Translations under genes and position numbers: made by a program
Notes under the pieces: generated by a model
The model's input: the letters and a program-made list of their open reading frames with translations, nothing else
What the model was told of the DNA's origin: nothing
Database searches by the model: none
DNA from: TWA4 sp045121095
GTDB taxonomy: Bacteria > Bacillota > Clostridia > Lachnospirales > Lachnospiraceae
DNA length: 64,000 bases
Direction: 5' to 3'
NCBI GenBank assembly: GCA_045121095.1
Contig: JBGVFN010000032.1
Location: 1 to 64,000 of the forward strand
In this document: positions 9,288-17,100 of the stretch, piece by piece
Layout: the number at the start of each line of letters is the position of its first letter
Numbering within the stretch: the first letter of the stretch is position 1

Positions 9288-9863
9288 TTAGTTTTGACGT
9301 AATAAAAGATCTCCGTCTTTCGCCACGCCAATGGATCCCTCATATATTCTGTCGAATATTTCATATCCATCCATCTTCATCAATTGCTGTTCTTTTGTTG
9401 CTTTATGTACTTTAAAACTCGTCTGATTACTGCTCTGATGAAATCTCATCCATGAATCAAAATAAACCTTTGCCTCTGATTTTTCCATCCCCAGTTTTTC
9501 TTTTATCACATAAAATGCAGAAAGTGCACTGATGCTTGGAATACCACCTGCATAAGTTAATCCAGCTCTCGCTTTTCTATCATCGGAATAAAATACATAA
9601 AGCTGTATATCTTCTCTATTCTGCAGTACCTGCTGTAGCAGATAAGTCTTTATTTCACCCAGGTTATTATCACAACCTATTGCCAAATCACATGCTGCAA
9701 TTTCTGTCGCAAAATCATCCTTTGAAAGCCCCTGCTTCTGTTCCAAACCACTATAATGTTCTTCATAAAAACTACTGCTAAACAGACTGCATGCATTATT
9801 CAGATAATATAGATACATTGAAATGGCATTTTTCCCATAAAGTCCTCTTAGTTCCTCTATCAT
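9288..9863 (-). CDS. PIN-like protein, C-terminal part
   Basis: A 191-residue cytosolic protein beginning at an ATG that overlaps the stop of the preceding ORF (ATGA). It contains acidic motifs placed as in the second half of a PIN-type nuclease: ACDLAIGCDNNLGEIK and YVFYSDDRKAR. The first half of the fold (LLDTDFISK and CHEQITIEL) is on the 79-residue ORF upstream. A -1 shift on the six-A run at the junction would fuse them to about 270 residues. Either this is a frameshifted single gene or two translationally coupled pieces. It is the last gene of the XRE-ImmA operon; a terminator follows 47 bases downstream. I do not recognise a named family for this C-terminal region. Confidence 0.6.
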   Translation of the reverse strand: MIEELRGLYGKNAISMYLYYLNNACSLFSSSFYEEHYSGLEQKQGLSKDDFATEIAACDLAIGCDNNLGEIKTYLLQQVLQNREDIQLYVFYSDDRKARAGLTYAGGIPSISALSAFYVIKEKLGMEKSEAKVYFDSWMRFHQSSNQTSFKVHKATKEQQLMKMDGYEIFDRIYEGSIGVAKDGDLLLRQN

Positions 9864-10099
9864 TTTTTATCAGAAAACTTTTGTATACTGCCTTCTTCTA
9901 TTCGATCCTTCAACCAGTCTTTTGCTGATGCATTATGCCTACCTAACTCTATGGTTATTTGTTCATGGCAAACAAACTGATAGCCTGGTAATTCTAAAAT
10001 ACGATCTATGAGCCTATTTTGGTCATCTTTACGGGTAATATGCAATTTTGAAATAAAGTCCGTATCCAATAATGCACATTTTATCTTTCCCATAGGCAT
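9860..10099 (-). CDS. PIN-like protein, N-terminal part
   Basis: A 79-residue ORF whose start overlaps the ImmA/IrrE stop by one base (TAATG). The first strand ALLDTDFISKL carries the paired Asp expected for a PIN-domain metal site, and CHEQITIELGRH supplies a conserved Glu. It ends at TGA just after a six-A run (GAT AAA AAA TGA), where the next ORF continues in the -1 frame with the rest of the acidic residues. On its own it is too short for a PIN domain. Probably the N-terminus of a split or frameshifted toxin-like nuclease. Confidence 0.6.
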   Translation of the reverse strand: MPMGKIKCALLDTDFISKLHITRKDDQNRLIDRILELPGYQFVCHEQITIELGRHNASAKDWLKDRIEEGSIQKFSDKK

Positions 10100-10923
10100 T
10101 ATCTTCTATCTCCTGTATATTGCCGAAGTAACTGCACATAAGTTTTCTGATCAGATGCAGCCCTGGAATCAGTAGGAAGTTCATCCTCTTGATTTTGGTC
10201 CATCAACTGTTTCAAACTACCCAATTGGATAATCTCCGGTGTACGATTCTGCCATCTTTCTGCCTCAACAACATAACTAATCTTTTTTTTCAGGACTTCT
10301 TTTTCTATCTTCAGAAATTCATTCACATGCTCTAGATTCATATAACCTTCTTCATAAAGTCGCAACAAGATTGCTTTATATGGTACAGAAAATATCGCCA
10401 TCAACTGGATAATATCCTCAAGATTTTGTTTTTCTCTGGAAATTCCATATATCTTCATTTGCTCAAACAAGACTTTTGACGGAACCAACAGCATTCCTGC
10501 AAATGCATTTGCTTCACGGTCTTCATTATTTTTTACATCTTCATCCATATCAGATGCATTCAGTAGTGAACCTTTACGCAACACACTGATATCCTTTTCT
10601 TCTATAAAACACCAGATGTGATACAATTCATGTGCTGCTGCAAAAATCTGATTTGATAATGGAAGCCACGAATTAACATATACAAAAATCTTTTCTTTTC
10701 TTACACAAGTGAGTGCACAAAAATCCTCGTCCTTTACAGGAAAACGTAAGAGTTCTAATGAAATCCCTTTTGTACGGGCATAGTTTTTCAATATAGAAAA
10801 GATATCATCCTGAACGATATTACTTCCATTGTACCTAATATTAAACAGATCAACTGCTCCAGATAATTCCTGGAATTTTTCTGGTCTTTGTATAAAGAGA
10901 CTGTTATCCAATACATTTCCCAT
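10099..10923 (-). CDS. ImmA/IrrE-family zinc metallopeptidase
   Basis: An intracellular gluzincin-like protease of the ImmA/IrrE type, which typically cleaves or regulates a partner XRE repressor. The zinc motif HELYH is at residues about 98-102, in AAAHELYHIW, with the downstream glutamate in REANAFAGMLLVP at about 137. The C-terminal 100 residues are predicted helical and hydrophilic. The ATG at 10923 overlaps the stop of the XRE gene (TGATG); a TTG one codon upstream is possible. Gene order XRE-peptidase-PIN matches stress- or phage-responsive derepression modules, in which the peptidase removes the repressor. The trigger is unknown. Confidence 0.85.
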   Translation of the reverse strand: MGNVLDNSLFIQRPEKFQELSGAVDLFNIRYNGSNIVQDDIFSILKNYARTKGISLELLRFPVKDEDFCALTCVRKEKIFVYVNSWLPLSNQIFAAAHELYHIWCFIEEKDISVLRKGSLLNASDMDEDVKNNEDREANAFAGMLLVPSKVLFEQMKIYGISREKQNLEDIIQLMAIFSVPYKAILLRLYEEGYMNLEHVNEFLKIEKEVLKKKISYVVEAERWQNRTPEIIQLGSLKQLMDQNQEDELPTDSRAASDQKTYVQLLRQYTGDRR

Positions 10924-11300
10924 CAAAAATCAGTCCACTCCTCTCTCATCGCAACGCCATTTTTTCTGACCTTATCATGAAAAAGAATCAGTTCTATAAC
11001 TTTGTCAATATCATTAAGAGCCTTCTGTGCTTCTTCTGTTTCTACTTTTCCCATAAAAACACGAAAAACATCAGTTTCTTCATAATTCTGTGGAATTGTT
11101 GTCAGTTCTTCCATACTTGTTCCCAAGAAATCTGCAATCATTCTCAGTTCACCTGCATTGATTGTTCTTGCACCACTCAGCATTTTGTTTACTGTTTGTC
11201 TAGAAACTTCCAGATAGTCTGCCAGTTCTACTTGTTTTCTATTCTGTTTTTCAAGAGATCTACTAATATTGTTCGCAATTACTACATTCATATCAACCAT
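10923..11300 (-). CDS. XRE-family helix-turn-helix regulator
   Basis: A 125-residue Cro/C1-type DNA-binding protein. The HTH is in residues about 10-65 (KQVELADYLEVSRQTVNKMLSGARTIN), followed by an acidic helical tail. AGGAGG lies nine bases before the ATG at 11300; a second ATG three codons later is an alternative. First gene of an overlapping operon with an ImmA/IrrE peptidase and PIN-like ORFs. A strong sigma-A promoter sits directly upstream and a TGTATC/GATACA dyad at 11397-11415 is a candidate operator, so autoregulation is likely. Confidence 0.88.
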   Translation of the reverse strand: MVDMNVVIANNISRSLEKQNRKQVELADYLEVSRQTVNKMLSGARTINAGELRMIADFLGTSMEELTTIPQNYEETDVFRVFMGKVETEEAQKALNDIDKVIELILFHDKVRKNGVAMREEWTDF

Positions 11301-11329
11301 CTGTCTATTCCTCCTTCTTTTATATCTAT

Positions 11330-11359
11330 ATTATATACATTCCCCCTTTTATTTGTCAA
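11330..11359 (-). promoter_or_regulatory. Sigma-A promoter of the XRE-ImmA-PIN operon
   Basis: On the minus strand TTGACA (11354-11359) and TATAAT (11330-11335) match both consensus hexamers exactly, separated by 18 bases. It is 30 bases upstream of the XRE start codon. A dyad TGTATC-N7-GATACA at 11397-11415 lies upstream and may be an operator. Confidence 0.8.
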
Positions 11360-11429
11360 TATTTTGGAAACATATTTTATTTTATTCATCTTTTTTTGTA
11401 TCCTATATAGATACATCTTTTCGAATTGC

Positions 11430-11477
11430 AAATATTATTTCGGCAGTAAACCATACTTTACTGCCGAAATAATATTT
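11430..11477. repeat. Perfect 21-bp inverted repeat
   Basis: Arms 11430-11450 and 11457-11477 are exact reverse complements with a six-base loop. It lies about 70 bases upstream of the XRE promoter. Without a T tract it is not an obvious terminator; it may be a regulatory site or a remnant fold-back element. Confidence 0.7.
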
Positions 11478-11484
11478 CTCATAC

Positions 11485-11515
11485 GTTTCCTCATTTACAG
11501 CCAAATTTATAACCG
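11485..11515. repeat. Right copy of the 31-bp direct repeat flanking the XRE-ImmA-PIN operon
   Basis: Matches 9238-9268 at 28 of 31 positions in the same orientation. The repeats enclose about 2.2 kb containing exactly the four-ORF operon and its promoter. Confidence 0.6.
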
Positions 11516-11554
11516 TTCTTCAACTATTTTCCCCAAATAGTACAACAATAATTC

Positions 11555-11616
11555 AGACCTCCTGTGATATTTATTTGTGGTTTACAGACCTATATTTACT
11601 ATAACGCAGGAGGTCT
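11555..11616. repeat. Inverted repeat with 42-base loop
   Basis: Ten-bp arms AGACCTCCTG (11555-11564) and CAGGAGGTCT (11607-11616), followed on the plus strand by TACTTTT. This lies in the 567-bp gene-free stretch between the XRE gene and ppdK. It could be a weak terminator or a small fold-back remnant. Confidence 0.45.
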
Positions 11617-11694
11617 TACTTTTATCTAAAGAAATTCCCACCACCCGCATATAACAGGTGTTCTTTTTAACTGCATGAACACAGTAATAGCAGA

Positions 11695-11731
11695 ATAGCC
11701 GAATGATTCAATCATTGAACCATTCGGCTAT
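11695..11731 (-). terminator. Hairpin after ppdK
   Basis: Eleven-bp perfect stem ATAGCCGAATG / CATTCGGCTAT with a 15-base loop, about 140 bases beyond the ppdK stop. The T tract on the minus strand is weak, so terminator function is likely but not certain. Confidence 0.5.
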
Positions 11732-11867
11732 GTTTAAATTATATACGCTTCTACAAGCAGGTCATTTCACTGACTACCACGAAGATATCCTCCGTCTGCC
11801 TTGCGAAATGCCTTGTCTTATTCATAATCTACCTTGAAATGAAAGGGTAGATGAAAAGCTCTATTTC

Positions 11868-14498
11868 TTATTTATTGTTGATAGCTGCCTGAGCTGCTGC
11901 CAGACGTGCGATCGGTACACGGAAAGGTGAGCAGGATACGTAGTTCAGACCTACTTTATGGCAGAATTCTACAGATGAAGGATCTCCACCGTGTTCGCCA
12001 CAGATACCCAGTTTGATGTTGGGACGAGTCTTTCTACCTTTTTCTGCTGCCATCTGTACTAACTGGCCAACACCGGTCTGGTCCAGTCTTGCGAAAGGAT
12101 CAGATTCGTAAATCTTAGCCTGATAGTAGGAATCCAGGAACTTACCAGCGTCATCACGGGAGAAACCGAATGTCATCTGAGTTAAGTCGTTGGTACCGAA
12201 TGAGAAGAATTCAGCTTCTTCAGCGATAGCATCAGCAGTCAGAGCTGCACGAGGGATTTCGATCATGGTACCGATATGGTATTCGATGTCGGAATTCTTT
12301 TCAGCTTTAACCTGTTCAGCAACTTCTACAACAACGTCTTTTACGTATTTCAGCTCTTTCTTTTCGCCTACCAGAGGGATCATGATTTCGGGAACGATAT
12401 CATAACCTTTTTCTTCTTTTACTTCGATAGCAGCTTCCATAACGGCTCTTGTCTGCATCTTAGCAATTTCAGGGTAGGTAACAGCCAGACGGCATCCTCT
12501 GTGACCCATCATAGGGTTGAATTCGTGCAGAGCGTCACATTTAGCTTTAACATCTGCTACAGTCAGACCCATATCTTCAGCTAATGCTGCGATATCGTCT
12601 TCTTCTGTAGGAACGAATTCATGCAGAGGCGGATCAAGGTAACGAACTGTCATCGGTCTGCCTTCCAGAGTTTCGTACATAGCCTTGAAGTCAGCTTTCT
12701 GGAATACGATCAGTTCGTTCAGAGCTGCTTCTCTAGCTTCTACTGTATCGGACAGGATCATCTTACGGATCTTGGGAATTCTTTCTTCACCGAAGAACAT
12801 ATGCTCTGTACGGCAAAGACCGATACCTTCTGCACCCAGTTTAACAGCGTTAGCTGTATCTTCGGGAGTATCAGCGTTTGTACGTACGCTTAAGGTTCTG
12901 AATTCATCAGCCCAAGCCATAACACGACCGAAGTCACCACCTACGGAAGCTTCCTGAGTAGCAATGTCGCCTTTGTAGATCTTACCTGTAGTACCATCCA
13001 GAGAGATGTAATCTCCTTCATGGAATGTATATCCTCCAAGTTCGAATGTCTTAGCTTCTTCATCAATCTTGATTTCACCGCATCCGGATACGCAGCAAGT
13101 ACCCATACCACGAGCTACTACAGCAGCGTGAGATGTCATACCACCACGAACAGTCAGGATACCCTGAGATGCGTGCATACCTTCGATATCTTCGGGAGAG
13201 GTTTCCAGACGAACCAGGATAACTCTTTCGCCTCTGCCGCCGATACCAGCTTCTTTTGCTTCATCAGCTGTGAAGTATACTTTACCAGCTGCTGCACCAG
13301 GAGATGCGGGCAGAGCGGAACCGATAACTTCGCCAGCTTTCAGAGCAGCTGCATCGAATGTAGGATGTAATAACTGATCCAGAGACTTAGCTTCGATACG
13401 TGTAACAGCTTCTTCAGGAGTGATCATGCCTTCATCTACCAGGTCGCAAGCGATCTTGATAGCAGCAGGAGCTGTACGTTTACCGTTACGTGTCTGCAGG
13501 AAGTATAATTTACCTTCTTCAATTGTGAATTCCATATCCTGCATATCGCGGAAATGGTTTTCCAGTTTCATAGCCAGATCCATGAACTGAGCATAGCATT
13601 CAGGCAGGTCATTTTCCAGCTGAGAAATAGGCTGAGGTGTACGAACACCAGCAACTACGTCTTCACCCTGAGCGTTGATCAGGTATTCACCGAAGATACC
13701 TTTAGCACCTGTGGAAGGGTTTCTTGTGAAAGCTACACCAGTACCTGATGTTTCACCCTTGTTACCAAATACCATGGTCTGTACGTTTACAGCAGTACCC
13801 CAGTCACCAGGGATATCGTTCATACGACGATATACGATAGCACGAGGGTTATCCCATGAACGGAATACAGCCTTAACAGCGCCCATCAGCTGATCAGCGG
13901 GATCCTGAGGGAATTCTTCACCGTTCATAGCTTCTTTGTAGATAGCTTTGAATCTGTTAGCCAGTTCTTTCAGATCTTCTGCTGTCAGTTCTGTATCGTA
14001 ATGAACTCCGCGTTCTTCTTTCATCTCATCGATCAGTTTTTCGAAGTAAGACTTGGGAACTTCCATAACTACGTCAGAGTACATCTGGATAAATCTTCTA
14101 TAAGAGTCATATGCAAATCTGGGGTTGCCAGTTTTCTTAGCGAAACCTTCTACTGCAACGTCATTCAGACCCAGGTTCAGGATGGTATCCATCATACCAG
14201 GCATGGAAGCACGAGCACCAGAACGAACGGAAACCAGTAACGGATCTTCGGTATCACCGAATTTCTTGCCGTTAACGCCTTCCAGCCATGTAATAGCTTC
14301 AAAGATCTGATCTTTGATTTCGTCGCTGATCATCTTGCCGCAGTTGTAGTATTCAGTACATGCTTCAGTAGTAACGGTGAAGCCCTGAGGAATCGGCATA
14401 CCCAGGCCTGTCATTTCAGCCAGGTTACAACCTTTACCACCAAGCAGGTTACGCATGGAAGCGTTACCTTCATTAAACTTGTACACCCATTTGTTCAT
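11868..14498 (-). CDS. ppdK: Pyruvate, phosphate dikinase
   Basis: Interconverts pyruvate, ATP and phosphate with PEP, AMP and pyrophosphate, an energy-saving glycolytic or gluconeogenic step in anaerobes. The full-length 876-residue protein has an N-terminal ATP-grasp domain (GGKGCNLAEM), a central phosphohistidine domain (GGMTSHAAVVARG, catalytic His) and a C-terminal PEP/pyruvate TIM barrel (FFSFGTNDLTQ, GICGEHGGDP with the active-site Cys). AAGGAGGT precedes the ATG. A 160-base leader follows a sigma-A-like promoter. Codon use is strongly biased (repeated preferred codons), consistent with high expression. Confidence 0.97.
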   Translation of the reverse strand: MNKWVYKFNEGNASMRNLLGGKGCNLAEMTGLGMPIPQGFTVTTEACTEYYNCGKMISDEIKDQIFEAITWLEGVNGKKFGDTEDPLLVSVRSGARASMPGMMDTILNLGLNDVAVEGFAKKTGNPRFAYDSYRRFIQMYSDVVMEVPKSYFEKLIDEMKEERGVHYDTELTAEDLKELANRFKAIYKEAMNGEEFPQDPADQLMGAVKAVFRSWDNPRAIVYRRMNDIPGDWGTAVNVQTMVFGNKGETSGTGVAFTRNPSTGAKGIFGEYLINAQGEDVVAGVRTPQPISQLENDLPECYAQFMDLAMKLENHFRDMQDMEFTIEEGKLYFLQTRNGKRTAPAAIKIACDLVDEGMITPEEAVTRIEAKSLDQLLHPTFDAAALKAGEVIGSALPASPGAAAGKVYFTADEAKEAGIGGRGERVILVRLETSPEDIEGMHASQGILTVRGGMTSHAAVVARGMGTCCVSGCGEIKIDEEAKTFELGGYTFHEGDYISLDGTTGKIYKGDIATQEASVGGDFGRVMAWADEFRTLSVRTNADTPEDTANAVKLGAEGIGLCRTEHMFFGEERIPKIRKMILSDTVEAREAALNELIVFQKADFKAMYETLEGRPMTVRYLDPPLHEFVPTEEDDIAALAEDMGLTVADVKAKCDALHEFNPMMGHRGCRLAVTYPEIAKMQTRAVMEAAIEVKEEKGYDIVPEIMIPLVGEKKELKYVKDVVVEVAEQVKAEKNSDIEYHIGTMIEIPRAALTADAIAEEAEFFSFGTNDLTQMTFGFSRDDAGKFLDSYYQAKIYESDPFARLDQTGVGQLVQMAAEKGRKTRPNIKLGICGEHGGDPSSVEFCHKVGLNYVSCSPFRVPIARLAAAQAAINNK

Positions 14499-14667
14499 TG
14501 TAGTTTTACCTCCTTGAAAAATCTCGCCTTTGCACCTATGGATATAAACAGGTACATGCGAGCTCCCCTTTATGTAAACTTTCAGGGAGACTTATAGTCT
14601 CTGAGCCGCGCATCCGGTATCTGCCAAATTGCACAACTCAAGTAACATATTATCTGTATGCTTGTTT

Positions 14668-14695
14668 ATTATATCATCATTTGGATTTTTTGGAA
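14668..14695 (-). promoter_or_regulatory. ppdK promoter and leader
   Basis: On the minus strand TTCCAA and TATAAT are spaced by 16 bases, giving a leader of about 160 bases before ppdK. The leader contains a GAGACT-ATA-AGTCTC hairpin (about 14588-14602), but I could not match it to a known riboswitch. The rest of the gap up to 14876 shows no gene. Confidence 0.5.
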
Positions 14696-14876
14696 GACTT
14701 TTCTTCAATTTTAGATGTAGATATTTTTCCGAAATTTCCACTATTTTCTGCTGAAATGCTCAAAAAAAAGAGTTCTTTTTCAGCTTTACAGCCCGCTCTC
14801 TCATTTATTACCATTTTCAGGGGTATCTTAACCGATAAAATATGGTAAATATGCCTATTAGTATCTAGTATGAATC

Positions 14877-15398
14877 CTAATATTTTTCAGGTTCGGGATA
14901 TTCCACACCAAAAGTTTCTACTGTTACAGTTTTCATCACCTGAGGTTCCATGGGTTTGTCAGACCAGTCCGTTGCTACTTTGGCAATTTTGTCTACTACT
15001 TCCAGACCTTCTGTCAGTTTACCAAAACCTGCATATGCGCCATCCAGATGAGGGGAAGGTGCATGCATGATAAAGAACTGAGAACCGGCACTGTTGGGCA
15101 TCATGGTTCTTGCCATGGAAAGAACACCAGGAGTATGTTTCAGCTGGTTTACGAAACCATTCTGTGAAAATTCACCCTTGATGCTGTAGCCGGGGCCGCC
15201 CATACCAGTTCCATCGGGGCATCCGCCCTGAATCATAAAACCGGGGATTACACGATGGAAAGTTAAACCATTATAATATCCCTTCTTTACCAGGCTAATA
15301 AAATTATTTACTGTATTGGGAGCGATTTCCGGATACAGTTCTGCTTTCATAACACTACCGTCAGCCATTTCGAATGTAACAACAGGATTCTGTGCCAT
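14877..15398 (-). CDS. Cyclophilin-type peptidyl-prolyl cis-trans isomerase
   Basis: A 173-residue cytosolic cyclophilin catalysing prolyl isomerisation. Family motifs are FHRVIPGFMIQGG (catalytic Arg), FSQNGFVNQLKHTPGVLSMAR and SAGSQFFIMHAPSPHLDGAYAGFG, followed by GLEVVDKIA. The start at 15398 (MAQNPVV) follows AAAAGGAG; an upstream in-frame ATG at 15458 adds 20 residues with no ribosome site. No signal peptide is visible. It is divergent from the CYTH gene, with a 34-bp palindrome in the shared intergenic region. Confidence 0.93.
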   Translation of the reverse strand: MAQNPVVTFEMADGSVMKAELYPEIAPNTVNNFISLVKKGYYNGLTFHRVIPGFMIQGGCPDGTGMGGPGYSIKGEFSQNGFVNQLKHTPGVLSMARTMMPNSAGSQFFIMHAPSPHLDGAYAGFGKLTEGLEVVDKIAKVATDWSDKPMEPQVMKTVTVETFGVEYPEPEKY

Positions 15399-15528
15399 AT
15401 TAAAATCTCCTTTTCTTAACTTATACTTTTTTGCAGCTGCCTGAAAACACTTGATCATCCCGCAGCTGGATTTTGCTTAATCTGGATTTGGAAATATGAT
15501 GTATAAAAACCCAAATCCTTTCATATTT

Positions 15529-15562
15529 TAACAGATGTGGACTTTAAAGTCTATATCTGTTA
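15529..15562. promoter_or_regulatory. 34-bp palindrome, operator candidate
   Basis: TAACAGAT-gtg-GACTTT / AAAGTC-tat-ATCTGTTA is symmetric except at two base pairs. It lies between the divergent cyclophilin and CYTH genes, and a TATAGT -10-like hexamer overlaps its right end. Such near-perfect symmetry is more typical of a dimeric repressor site than of a terminator. Confidence 0.5.
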
Positions 15563-15632
15563 TAGTAAAACTCATATGGGGTATCTGCTCATGGAGCCAT
15601 CCACAACTTTCAAAAAAGGAGAAAATAATCAC

Positions 15633-16112
15633 ATGGAAATCGAACGCAAATATCTGATATCAACTCCTCCCATGGAGCTTTCCAACTATAGTTTTCACAG
15701 GATTGAACAGGCTTACCTATGTACCCACCCTGTTGTGCGCGTACGCCAACAGGATGATACTTACTATCTGACTTACAAGGGGGGCGGCATGATGATGCGC
15801 GAGGAATATAATCTTCCGCTGACGGAAGAAGCTTATAAGCATCTTCTGCCCAAGGCAGATGGTAATGTGATTACCAAGACCCGCTATTTGATTCCGCTGG
15901 ATAATGGTCTGACCTGCGAACTGGATGTGTTTGAGGGGGCTTTTGCCGGTTTGATCTTGGCAGAAGTGGAATTTCCTGATGAACAGACGGCTATGGATTT
16001 TATTCCTCCCAACTGGTTTATTAAGGAAGTAACCACCGACCCCAGATTTCATAACAGCTATATGAGCAGCCTGAAACAAGTTTCTTCTTATATTAATACA
16101 ATTAAAAACTGA
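15633..16112 (+). CDS. CYTH-domain protein (putative triphosphatase)
   Basis: A 159-residue single-domain protein of the CYTH/triphosphate tunnel metalloenzyme superfamily. The N-terminal ExExK signature is MEIERKYL, followed by RVRQQ, YLTYKG, TKTRY, CELDVFEG and AEVEFPDE, which line the eight-stranded tunnel and bind metal and triphosphate. The start at 15633 follows AAAGGAG; an upstream ATG would place 32 unrelated residues before the signature. Members act as inorganic triphosphatase, thiamine triphosphatase or class IV adenylate cyclase; the short form here is most often annotated as a CYTH protein of unknown substrate. Confidence 0.88.
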   Translation: MEIERKYLISTPPMELSNYSFHRIEQAYLCTHPVVRVRQQDDTYYLTYKGGGMMMREEYNLPLTEEAYKHLLPKADGNVITKTRYLIPLDNGLTCELDVFEGAFAGLILAEVEFPDEQTAMDFIPPNWFIKEVTTDPRFHNSYMSSLKQVSSYINTIKN

Positions 16113-16125
16113 TATTGTACTGTTA

Positions 16126-16983
16126 CTAATATTCCAGATAATCCAGGGGATCCACTGGCTCGCCGTTTGCAGTGAGGGAAAGGTACAGATTATCGCCTTC
16201 CACGCTGTAGCATTTTGTGGGAGCTGCCACATAAGCCAAGAGATCTCCTTCGTTTACCAGGTCTCCTTCTTTCACCTGAATGTCTTTTAACTGTCCCATT
16301 TCTACCTGATATCCGTCACCAATGTCCAGAACCATATAGTTTCCAATCTGTTCGTCGCTGCCGATGGATAATACGATGCCTTCGGCGGGTGCGCAGACGG
16401 GTGTGCCTTCTTCGGCCTGAATGACCATGGCCTGATTGCATTTGTATACATTTAATGTAGGGAAATAAATGGTTTCGTCCATGTTAAATTCCATCAGGAC
16501 TTCTCCTTCTACCGGCCAGCTGAGTGTGCTGTTTGTTAAGAAATCCAGATTCTGGGCCTGAATGGTGGTAGAGGCAGGGGCAGCTTCCTGAGAATTGTCA
16601 CCAGACTGAGTTCCTGCCGCATTTTCTGTGTCTTTTCCGTTGCTTGCAACCACATCTGCGCTGCTGTTTTCACTGTTCGCTTCGGTTTCATTGCCATTTT
16701 CATCTTCTGCATTTGCCTGATCCCCGCTGTTTTCATCGGTTCCGTCATTTTTTACATAAACCTGATCCGAATTTTCTGCAGGAACTGAATCAGATCCGGA
16801 AGTATTGGAGTCATCGGATTTTGTTTCCTGCTCCAGATTTCCTGACGCTACCTGGGTTCCTTCTTCCCCGGACTTGCTGCTTTTATAAATGGTACCTGCA
16901 ACGGCACCTGCTGCCAGACAAAAAAGTAACGTCCACACCATACCTTTGGACTTCAGCATCTTTTTCCAATTGCGTTTCAACAT
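16126..16983 (-). CDS. spoIIQ: SpoIIQ-like M23-fold protein without zinc ligands
   Basis: Begins with basic residues and one membrane helix (about 15-33), then an acidic Asn/Ser/Glu-rich disordered stretch (about 35-145), then a LytM/M23 beta domain (about 160-285). In the M23 domain the fold landmarks remain (GTPVCAPAEGIVLSIG, VKEGDLVNEGDLLAYV, ANGEPVDP), but the HxxxD and HxH zinc ligands are replaced (NQAMVI; LYLSL). So it is a structural pseudo-peptidase, as expected for SpoIIQ, the forespore half of the engulfment channel. AGAGGTG precedes two adjacent ATGs; the second gives better spacing. It follows a spoIID-like gene, the usual clostridial order. Confidence 0.75.
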   Translation of the reverse strand: MLKRNWKKMLKSKGMVWTLLFCLAAGAVAGTIYKSSKSGEEGTQVASGNLEQETKSDDSNTSGSDSVPAENSDQVYVKNDGTDENSGDQANAEDENGNETEANSENSSADVVASNGKDTENAAGTQSGDNSQEAAPASTTIQAQNLDFLTNSTLSWPVEGEVLMEFNMDETIYFPTLNVYKCNQAMVIQAEEGTPVCAPAEGIVLSIGSDEQIGNYMVLDIGDGYQVEMGQLKDIQVKEGDLVNEGDLLAYVAAPTKCYSVEGDNLYLSLTANGEPVDPLDYLEY

Positions 16984-17100
16984 CATTCACCTCTGTTTTT
17001 AGTTCTGTGTAACTGTTTGTTACCATTCTCTTATATTTGCAATTCAGCTTTTTCAGCTGCTTCTTCTATTCTTTCCCAAAAACAAAGGTATTATTCATAT

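Noticed and set aside
14500..14700. Riboswitch in the ppdK leader
   Set aside because: There are hairpins, but I could not match a conserved core of any riboswitch class I know, so only a leader is recorded.
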